This document shows positions 1 to 7,284 of a DNA stretch of 13,000 bases, in pieces. The stretch is from Apostichopus japonicus (Eukaryota > Echinodermata > Holothuroidea > Aspidochirotida > Stichopodidae). The notes under the pieces are model-generated. The model was given only the letters and a program-made list of their open reading frames with translations, made no database searches and had not been told where the DNA came from. The first letter of the stretch is position 1, and every line of letters starts with the position of its first letter. The DNA lies in contig NC_092568.1 in NCBI RefSeq assembly GCF_037975245.1, positions 19,117,001-19,130,000 of the forward strand, written 5' to 3'. The translations under genes and the position numbers were made by a program.

Positions 1-2103
1 TGTCATGTGTGAAGCAATAACTCGGATATGAGTCAACTGAATTAGTCTCATCACCTGGTGACTTCGACTTCAGTCTGAACCTTCCATAAATTGACTTGTC
101 CTGAGTCGGCGAAAATGACTTGGCTTGACTAGGATCCCCTCTGAATATTAAACTCAATTTCCTTTCTAAATCTATCCACGCTCTGTACTTGTATCAGACT
201 ACGAATCAGAAGGCCGAACTGTTTCAGTACGGGTAACAAGTAATATTCGCCAAATCAAAGTAAAAGGATACAATGTAGGAGATTCAAAAAGAACAGGAGT
301 GCTTTGCCTCGATGGTGGTTTCTTAAGCTTCACTGGTTTCTTTTGTAGAACCTGCGGTCAAAAGCAGACAAATTGACATACACATATTAATAATGTTCAA
401 TAAATTCTTCTTAAATAAACTTTACAATCACTAAATTACAAAGATCAAGGAAAGAGCATCAGATGTCAAATAGTATTGTGCAATGATGAACACACCATTG
501 TGTCATGCACTTTTCTAGTATCTAAGGAACACACTGCCTTGTGTATATTATTCAAAGTTCTAGTGTGTTAAACACTGTTCTATTAGCTAGAGAACACACT
601 ATGCCACTGCTTTGAGGTAACTAGGAGTGGCAGCAAAATTCTTGTTGAACTTTGGCCATGAGTAACCATTGTATGCCATTTTAGCATATTTGGGGTGATA
701 CTCATGACCTATTGCATCACATGTTACCTCATTCTCAAGCTTGTCCAACATGGTCAAAGTGAGATCTGCTTGATTGTGTTGGTAAGACATGGCTATCCAT
801 TCTTCAGAAATGTCATTTGCATCCAGTCTGTACACAGTACATAGCTCGATAACTGCGAGATAAATCAAAGGAGAGGATAGGTTGACCAGTAATGAAAAGA
901 CAAAAATTATCTTTTAATTCTATAAACTTGACCTAAACTTTCCAGGCAACCTCCCCCTTCCCCAACACACACATCCCTAGACTGACCAGCTCACTACTGA
1001 TCATACTAAAGACATTTGTGGATTTTTCATGTAAAGATTAGTAAATTAAGTAGCATTTATTAAAATGGACTACATCCTCATGTTTGCTGACTTTCATCTA
1101 AAGTCAAGTGCATTTGGTTGACAAATTTGAAAATAGTTATAGCAATGGTGGAAATTACTTATTGCTCTGACAATTAGAAGTTTACACATTAGTTTCACAG
1201 CAGTGTAACAAGTTAGTTGGCATCATATTAGATGTACTGCTGTAAATTAGAACATTCATTCAACTCAGAAGCCCTCAGTCATAATGTTTGAAACATACTA
1301 TTACTATAAGTAAAGAGCCCATTGCACTGTGCTCATCTTTGCACATACACAGTACTCTATAGTAATTATATGTATCTATAGAATCAAGACCAAAGAATTC
1401 GACTGTTCACAGGTAGGAGCATGGAAGACTGACAAATGTTTAGTATTATTGTAAGCCTTGCTGTAGAGGTACATCTGTGGAATGTGTGTTATGTAATTGT
1501 CTATTGTTCTCTTGCTATGTTGTAATGTAGATAGAATGTAAAGGTGGTACTGCTACAGTACACCAGGTGTGACATGTTAAGTAAAATACAAGACAGTTCA
1601 GCTCTGACTCTGGATGTGTGACATGTGTCATGTCTTCTGTGACTGTCTCTCTCTCTCTCTCCCGCCCGGCATCTTCATTGCAAAGGCTGTCAATCAGGGT
1701 GACAGTAAGACCGTAAGTTTTCAAATCTTCAACCATGTCTTTTTAAGTAACACTTAATACTTATACCTAGGCTATATAATGGCTGAGTATTCTGTTTAAC
1801 ATTTTGCAAAAGATTCTAGGTATCTTTATTTTTATCCACGAAGTCCAAGGTTACGTTAAACCTGCTTAGGTTAACTTAGTTTATGCCATTATGAAAGACC
1901 TAGGCAATTAGGCCCACAGGTGCTCTGAGAAATGTGATTAAGTTATAAAATAATATTATGGTAAAGATTTAGCCTACGTTAGGCCTAGTACTGTACTAGG
2001 CTACTGTAGACTACTTACGTTTATCGATAACTGAGTCGTTGAGCTCTATTGAAAAAATTCCAAAGGCCGATGAAAGCTCATTTGCATCTACAATACTCGA
2101 CAT
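1..2103 (-). CDS. POLA2: DNA polymerase alpha-primase B subunit (POLA2-like), 5' part of gene, runs off the left edge
   Basis: POLA2 is the non-catalytic B subunit that tethers the catalytic polymerase alpha subunit and primase in the nucleus and supports primer synthesis in replication. Two well-supported exons (2019-2103 and 728-852) join in frame through a phase-1 intron to give about 70 residues. The joined segment around the junction reads SVIDKLIELCTVY, which resembles the family N-terminal segment IEKLVELC, and the following helix ends in LDKLENE where the family has a similar acidic end. This region is the small N-terminal helical domain of POLA2. A third exon (about 272-351) begins a Lys/Pro/Ser-rich stretch like the family's linker. 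The OB-fold and inactive phosphoesterase domains would lie beyond the window. The identification rests on remembered family sequence, not on a search. An E2F site upstream fits a replication gene. Confidence 0.75.
272..351 (-). CDS. POLA2: Probable POLA2-like exon 3, start of linker; 3' end uncertain
   Basis: A good acceptor (TTTTGACCGCAG) ends at 352. The phase-0 frame continues from exon 2 with VLQKKPVKLKKPPSRQS, then TPVLFESPT: a basic, Pro/Ser-rich stretch like the linker after the POLA2 helical domain. The donor is unclear. A GTATCC at 271-266 is used here, but the frame stays open to a TAG near 211. A separate frame is open from 193 to the window edge and reads in part SFSPTQDKSIYGRF; it might be the next exon but could also be chance. 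Confidence 0.45.
353..727 (-). other. POLA2-like intron 2 with decayed GAACACAC repeats
   Basis: This intron of about 376 nt separates exons 2 and 3. GAACACAC occurs three times (488-495, 527-534, 592-599), and TAGTGTGTT at 561-569 is the inverted partner of AACACACTA at 593-601. I see no coding signal other than the read-through of exon 2. Confidence 0.5.
728..852 (-). CDS. POLA2: POLA2-like exon 2, N-terminal helical domain
   Basis: The acceptor CTCGCAG ends at 853, and the first two bases complete a Leu codon with exon 1. It encodes 41 further residues, from IELCTVYRLDANDIS to LTMLDKLENE, and ends in phase 0 before a donor GTAACA at 727. The pattern ELC-x2-Y, then E-x-IA, then LT-x3-L, then E-x-E matches the POLA2 N-terminal domain. 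The frame stays open to a stop at 599, but that downstream part does not resemble the family, so splicing at 727 is preferred. Confidence 0.75.
853..2018 (-). other. POLA2-like intron 1
   Basis: This intron is about 1.17 kb, AT-rich, from donor GTAAGT at 2018 to acceptor GCAG at 853. It holds a short TC run (1646-1661) and a perfect 19-nt palindrome near the donor (1983-2001). I see no RNA gene. A short reading frame (1515-1736) is discussed among the rejected items. Confidence 0.6.
2019..2103 (-). CDS. POLA2: POLA2-like exon 1 with start codon
   Basis: The ATG is at 2103-2101 and is followed by 28 codons starting MSSIVDANELSSAFGIF and ending SVIDK. The exon ends after one base of the next codon, in front of a strong donor GTAAGT (2018-2013). 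The length to the conserved IELC motif, about 30 residues, equals that of known POLA2 proteins, so this ATG is the natural start. No upstream in-frame methionine is needed. Confidence 0.75.
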
Positions 2104-2290
2104 TTTATCGGTTGATTTTTAGTTTCAATATAGTTACTTATTTGCGTGATTGTAATTTCTCGTATTTCAATTGAATGTTATAGTGAGTCTGTCTTGATGT
2201 TCGATGTAATGCGCTGTGTGCTTTGTCCGCTCTGCATAACGACATGTATAGTTACCAGTTATGCGAATTCAAACATCTCGCGCCCTTGCC

Positions 2291-2298
2291 TTTCCCGC
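2291..2298. promoter_or_regulatory. E2F-type site upstream of POLA2-like gene
   Basis: TTTCCCGC, an exact match to the E2F consensus TTTSSCGC, lies 188 bp upstream of the POLA2-like ATG. It sits in a short CpG-containing patch (about 2276-2300, with CTCGCGCCC and CCCGCGA) inside otherwise AT-rich DNA. E2F control of polymerase alpha-primase genes is well established in animals. The link here is inferred from position and motif only. Confidence 0.5.
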
Positions 2299-2345
2299 GA
2301 TATAAACCGACTTGACTCAAGTCGTTTACGGATAGGTGGCACATA

Positions 2346-2700
2346 ATTACATCACATATATTTTCTGTGATTTGTGGCATTTAGTCAGCTAACCAGACAG
2401 TAGTGTGACCAAGCTAACCGCAGATCCCCTACCCTGGATGTATGCATCGCCTTCCTTTATAAAATCCTGGACCGGTCCGCCATTGCTAACCGGTGTAGTG
2501 ACAGGGACATATGGGAGGGACGATTATCGTCCGTAACTCCGTAAACAGAAGGAGTGAATATGGGGTCAGACGCCGATCCAAATTTCAAAGAAACACACCA
2601 CCATCATTAGTTTATCTATATATAGATAATGAGCTATAGAGGTAACTGAACAACTCCATCTATCATACTCCATTTGGGAGAATCACATATTTAATGTTCA
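2346..2700. other. Intergenic, nothing recognised
   Basis: No credible coding frame on either strand. The only structure noted is an 18-bp perfect palindrome of the type TTATCTATA/TATAGATAA at 2612-2629. Confidence 0.5.
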
Positions 2701-2707
2701 TTCACAC

Positions 2708-2830
2708 CATGGGCGTCAATGCTGGGGTTGGGTTGGGGAGGGGGCGGGGGACACGCCCCCACATTTAGATGGATGGGGGACACACTATCAAATGTCCCCC
2801 CCCCCCCCCACACACACACACACACATTTG
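2708..2830. repeat. GC-rich low-complexity block with C14 tract and (CA)9
   Basis: It begins near ATGGGCGTCAATG, continues with G-rich and C-rich segments (GGGGGACACGCCCCC is a short inverted repeat), and ends in 14 consecutive C (2796-2809) and nine CA units (2809-2826). It looks like the end of a decayed interspersed repeat. The frame translated across it (2719-2925) is low-complexity. Confidence 0.6.
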
Positions 2831-3589
2831 GAAAAAGAGTAGTGTCGTGGCGCTATTTGGTTAGGGCTTACACATATCAGGATTCATATCATCGAATATT
2901 AGAAGTTGAGTTCTATGGAAAGTGACCGAGATTTTTCACATCGGTAGCCAGTCGCATGGGAACTAGTCTAAGTCTGACATTACATGCGCATGTGTGAGGT
3001 CCTGAAAACATAATTAAAGTGGTTTTTCTTGTCATCTTTGTTTCAAATTTCATAGAAATGTATTCTCGTAGACCTAGCAAAACATTTAAACTGTCTCAGT
3101 CCCATTGGAAGTGTTTCACGGGTGACATTACAAGTCATTGGTCGTTTAACATGCTGGCGTATGACGACTTTCGGCCAAATTTGCGCTAAGCTCACTATAC
3201 GAACTCGGATCTGGACTGTGCCTAATTAGTTAGTTATTTAAATTATTAATAATGGCGTAGGAGGAAATGCACCATTTTGTGGTATGACTCCCAGGACGGC
3301 AAGTCGAGGAACTCACATGAAGTCGCGGCAGATAGCTTCCTTCGCCTCTATGTCGGGGGACATTTTGGGACATCGTTCCTATAGGCCTATATCTGAGGCC
3401 CTGGGGTCATTCCTTGACCGACTTGGTGCAATATAATGTGCCCATTTCGAAGTAAAAGCAACATGAGGCTGGGGTTTCCAGTTCGCCGCATCATTTGTCA
3501 ACTTGCACTGGGTTCTAATATTCATGTCAATTGGAATCACGAATAAAAGGAATAATCCACCAAAAATTAAGGCCGCGTGAACTTTATTG
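2831..3589. other. Intergenic, nothing recognised
   Basis: No reading frame above about 60 codons, no splice-bounded conserved peptide and no RNA gene seen on either strand. Confidence 0.45.
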
Positions 3590-3800
3590 CAGATTTCCTG
3601 ATAGAGTGACGAATTTGTAATTTTCTCCCGACATCAACGAGATGGCTGTTATCCAGCCTGGCAAGTGTCATCTCCAGCGATCTGACAGGTATTGAAATCT
3701 GAAATTTTCTTGGTACGCTGCGCGCCAACTTATGGTGGCGCTCCGCTTAGATAGTACTTACGGTCGGAATACTCGAACCGATTACGTCCCCCCCCCCCCA
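3590..3800 (-). mobile_element. Diverged reverse copy of the GTAGCCAGG-type non-autonomous element
   Basis: Read on the minus strand, 3754 down to 3656 aligns over its whole length with 5846-5934 of the better-preserved copy. Shared blocks are CTATCTAAGCG, AGCGCCACCAT, GTTGGCG, AAGAAAATTT, ATCGCTGGA and CCAGGC, with a few indels. A run of 12 C (3788-3799) lies on the side that is G-rich in the other copy. No target duplication or terminal repeat could be found, so the outer limits are approximate. Confidence 0.65.
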
Positions 3801-4085
3801 CGTTTCAAATCGGATTGACGACCCCTGCTTCACACACAATGCAGAAGGCTTAACACAAACTGGCCGATTGAGATGTTTTGCTAACATCAAGTCCATAGTT
3901 CAATAAGGTAAGCATTCCGGATCATGTATGTAATTTAGATCCTCCTGCAAGCAGGAACTCGCGAAGAAGCCTCATTGGCTTATCAAAGCCGCAAGCTGAC
4001 CGAAGTCAGCCTCTTAGATTCATATTTAACGTCCATGATTATGAATTGTCAACAACTCTGTAACTGGACGACATACATTAATCTT
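3801..4085. other. Intergenic, body of SINE may extend in
   Basis: No gene seen. About 4020-4085 could be the body of the SINE whose tRNA-like head is at 4086-4153, read on the minus strand. Confidence 0.35.
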
Positions 4086-4153
4086 GGAGTGACTCGAACT
4101 GGGGACCTTATATGATTGGAAGGCACCGGCGTTAACCACTGAGCTAACACTCC
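4086..4153 (-). mobile_element. tRNA-derived SINE head (pseudo-tRNA)
   Basis: On the minus strand the 68 nt begin GGAGTGTTAGCTCAGTGG and end CACTCC, so the first and last six bases pair like an acceptor stem. An A-box-like element (TAGCTCAGTGG, 4136-4146) and a B-box-like element (AGTTCGAGTCA, 4090-4100) are correctly ordered. The anticodon-loop region CTTCCAA resembles tRNA-Gly (TCC). The T stem does not pair and the anticodon stem is poor, so this is a retroposed tRNA derivative and not a working tRNA. Confidence 0.6.
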
Positions 4154-5226
4154 ATCGATCATAAAGGGGTGTTGATTGGGTCGTGGCATATCCCCATGGA
4201 ATGTTCTGGGTGGTGGGCCTACTGAGTTTACGGATCGCTTGTGTACCGTACATATAGTTATATACAATCACACTGTAACATGCTACCATATAAATGCGTT
4301 ATCAATGGAAAAGCGCGATGGACTGCGGTAACAACGAAATTCGTATAAGGAGTTGCAATTTAACCACATCTAGATGATGTCTCAACCAATACTGATACAC
4401 AGTTCGGGCTACAATTTTCATTATCCAATTCCTACTAATTTATACCGTCCATGCATGGCTATATATCTGAAAATTAACTGGTACCGTTAATGGCTCTATT
4501 GCTTCGTAAACACTTTCCCGCAATATAATCGTAACCTGTTTACCTATGTCTTGCGGCTGCATGACTCGTCATAAACTGTTTACATTTAGCACCGTACTTT
4601 TATACTTTGTTAATTAAAAATTCACAGAAAGGCTTTCAACTACCTCACCCGCTGTTGACATTTTCGCATCGATAAACCTTTCGAGCACTATGACAGCAAA
4701 TAATAGTTTACTTTATCGTTATCCTATAGATTTAAATTAAGAAGCATACTAACGATCGTGCCTACAATCTAGTATAATAGATATAACATTTGCTAAAGTG
4801 GTGGCCACGTTTCCTCTATGAAAATTTCAGGAATAGAGTATATATACATTGTTTGTAACAGAGGATCGTGTGACCATACTATGAACTGCACTTTATTATT
4901 TATATAGTCTATAGAATTGTTTGAGTGAAAACATGTACAAATGGATCATGGAGTGAAAGTATTGATTTTGTGATAATATGAAAATAACTAACGATGGGCG
5001 CGGCTGTAATGGCTTAAAATTCTAGAATATCCCAACCATGCATAGTCAGTAATGACAGTCATTCACATCTCAAGCAGTTTAAGATATTGAAAAATCAGCT
5101 CGATCTTGTGAAGTTGGAATGTTAATCGTTATTATGGACATTTTCTTCAAGAATAAAATCATTTTGAAAATTAGTCAATTAACCTGAACTAGCACAACCT
5201 CCATAGCCTCATACGTGAATATGTGT
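4154..5226. other. AT-rich intergenic DNA, nothing recognised
   Basis: About 1.1 kb without a credible coding frame, RNA gene or clear repeat. Confidence 0.45.
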
Positions 5227-5236
5227 GAGGAAAGAC

Positions 5237-5281
<45 letters not shown>

Positions 5282-5314
5282 CCTATATACATATATATGT
5301 GTGTGTCTTTCCTC
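5227..5314. repeat. TA-rich microsatellite enclosed in an inverted repeat
   Basis: An 11-bp arm GAGGAAAGACA (5227-5237) and its exact reverse complement TGTCTTTCCTC (5304-5314) enclose about 65 bp of nearly pure TA/TATACA repeat, which is itself self-complementary. The whole 88 bp can fold into one long hairpin or cruciform. Confidence 0.75.
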
Positions 5315-5755
5315 AATTGATAAAAAAGCTTTTAATTTGTTTTGAGGTTGGGCGTTTGCGTGTGGGGGTCAAGTTGGGGTTGGGTGGAAAGAGGGGACGG
5401 TGGAAGGTTCGGGTACAGTTTCGCGATGATGGAGGCGGGGGAAAACCATGAGTATATTAGTATTTATTTGTATAATAACAAATATAGTACAATGTAAAGT
5501 AAATATTTAAGAGTTTCATTACCACAACTGCATGCATCACGTTTATATTAAAAACAAATCTATATATTTTCTGTCAATCAAGATATTGAAGAAGAAGAGA
5601 AACAAAATAAAGATTAAACATTTACAGTAAAAGATGAATTTGATGATAATAATTGCAACTGGAACAATGTTACGTATCATGTGTTGTTTTAGTAAAGAAC
5701 AAGCAGTATATGTGAATATACAGATGAGAGAGTGACGTGTATCCGTTTATCGTGT
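5315..5755. other. Intergenic, nothing recognised
   Basis: A G-rich patch (5340-5450) is followed by AT-rich DNA. No gene signal on either strand. Confidence 0.45.
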
Positions 5756-5757
5756 TG

Positions 5758-6028
5758 AGCTTTATCAGGCGCGTAGCCAGGAATTTGCCAAGGGAGGGGC
5801 GAACCTGTAGGCAAACTATCAGAGCCGTAGATTCTGCATTGAAAACTATCTAAGCGTAGCGCCACCATGTTGGCGTACAAGAAAATTTTGTCTGAAAATG
5901 CCTCCCACATCGCTGGAAATGGCACTTCCCAGGCCTTGTAAGTTGCATCTAAGCTTGAAATTACTAGCGATATCATTAAAACATACAAATAAATATGCTC
6001 AAGGGGGGGGGGGGCGCCTGAGCTTTAT
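5758..6028. mobile_element. Non-autonomous hAT-like element with 8-bp target duplication
   Basis: AGCTTTAT occurs exactly at 5758-5765 and again at 6021-6028. The 255 bp between (5766-6020) start CAGGCGCGTAGCCAGG and end GGGGCGCCTG, giving a 7-bp terminal inverted repeat CAGGCGC/GCGCCTG. An 8-bp duplication and CAG...CTG ends are typical of hAT transposons. There is no transposase frame, so this is a MITE-type element. A run of 12 G (6003-6014) abuts the right end. A diverged reverse copy lies at about 3590-3800 and an end fragment at 10780-10812. The open frame on the minus strand at 5689-5988 is a by-product of this element. Confidence 0.75.
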
Positions 6029-6821
6029 TTGTTCGTCAGGAATAGTCCACAGATATATGTATTTTCGGAATCTTAAATGAGGAGCACTTTATAGCATGAT
6101 CCCGGTGCGACTGATAACAATTCCTGCATGTCGTTTGCGAGATGCATTGCACTTGAAGTTGTCATGACAATTGTTTTGCATTTAAAAAAAAATTGCCTAG
6201 CAGAAATGAACACAGCCAATTCTTTTTTAAGTTGGTAACTCAGTTATAAATATACTGTAGGCAGGGCCGGACAGGCTGCGGCATTAATTACTATACCGGT
6301 TCAGTGATAAACATGACACACATTGAAACGTTTGAAACAAACGATGTATTTGAAGCCAATCGGACGAACTTAGGATCTTTCTTGACTAAATGGATATCGG
6401 CGCCTTTGACGCCTTGGCATGCATTCGGTTCTTCGGATATTTCGGGTATTTCGGATAGAATGGCGCACAGCTTCCGAGCCGATAAACCGGTAAAGTTGGC
6501 CACTCCAGCTTCACTATACGTTGGTTAGAACCCAATATTGGCCTACCCACTCGGAAAGAAAAATACGATAGCGTAAACATATATCGCATGAGAAAAAAAA
6601 ATTGCCAGCGATGTATACATCTATGACTGTCACATCACATTATGTTTGCTTCAAGTCAACTCCTGGTACAAACTTGTTCAAGTTCATCTATCAATAATAT
6701 GTCGGAAAAGTGGATTTGTTAACCACACAAAAACCTGAATGCTCAATTGAAAGAGGATACTTAGGTAACATTCCTCTTTTTAAACAAAAATTATTCACTT
6801 AAACCTTTGTACTATTATTAC
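6029..6821. other. Intergenic, downstream of the receptor gene; nothing recognised
   Basis: At 6291-6589 several frames are open on both strands, but none resembles a known protein and none has convincing splice borders. No RNA gene seen. Confidence 0.4.
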
Positions 6822-6827
6822 TTTAAT
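6822..6827 (-). terminator. Candidate polyadenylation signal of the receptor gene
   Basis: ATTAAA, the commonest variant of AATAAA, lies 72 nt past the stop codon on the minus strand. A T-rich stretch (TTTTTGTTT) follows about 30-40 nt further on, as expected for a downstream element. No AATAAA occurs nearby. Confidence 0.45.
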
Positions 6828-6899
6828 AATCACAATTACACACAAAACCCGTCTGCTTAATACCAAATAACGCTTTAGATTTCTTGATATCGCTGCAAT

Positions 6900-7284
6900 C
6901 TAGAATCCCGCAGTTGGGTCGTCGGCCAGCAATACCAAATAGCTTATACCACAAAACGCTAGAGTACCCGAAAGGGCACAGACAGATATTGCTAAGAAGA
7001 TCTTGTCCAACACCAGCGCCAAAATCATCCAATCCGTTTCTTCGCGGTAGTTCGACACACCGCGACTTAACGTCACTTTCTCTTGAACCACGTGATGCAC
7101 AGGAAAGTTGTGGTTGGTCTGCAGTGGCTCATCGGAGTGTATGGCGTTCTTCATGTTTGATGTGACCTCTTTTGTTTCTGATGTTACGTCATCCTCGTTC
7201 TGGCTGAATATGGCGATGGTTGGGGAGCGGTTGTTGGTCTCGTCTACGTCCAATGGGTTTGTGTATGCTCCGTTAGTATCGGCT
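6900..7284 (-). CDS. Receptor last exon: cytoplasmic loop, TM4, stop codon
   Basis: The acceptor TTTTATCTACAG ends at 7285. One base completes an Arg codon, then 127 codons run to TAG at 6902-6900. The acidic, Ser/Thr/Asn-rich loop is followed by the pre-TM4 helix (DWMILALVLDKIF) and TM4 (LAISVCALSGTLAFCG onward), with a short extracellular tail ADDPTAGF. The W-x6-LDK-x-F motif is typical of the family. Confidence 0.95.

Noticed and set aside
1686-1711. Plus-strand micro-exon bounded by a pyrimidine tract plus AG and a GTAAGT donor
   Set aside because: Under 30 nt, antisense inside an intron, with no other exon to join.
1515-1736. Minus-strand frame starting MVEDLKTYGLTVTLID, faintly like the POLA2 first helix (alternative first exon?)
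   Set aside because: There is no usable donor after the similar part, the frame runs into a TC repeat, and exon 1 at 2019-2103 already supplies these residues with proper splice sites.
4086-4153. Functional tRNA gene
   Set aside because: The T stem and anticodon stem do not pair; kept as a SINE head.
4026-4289. Two overlapping minus-strand frames of 72 and 87 codons
   Set aside because: They lie across the SINE and are translated repeat sequence.
5215-5451. 78-codon plus-strand frame with Tyr-Ile repeats
   Set aside because: It begins in the TA microsatellite and continues into a G-rich patch; no protein features.
6291-6589. Overlapping open frames on both strands, 67-74 codons each
   Set aside because: No recognisable motif, no splice logic, and openness in several frames points to base composition.
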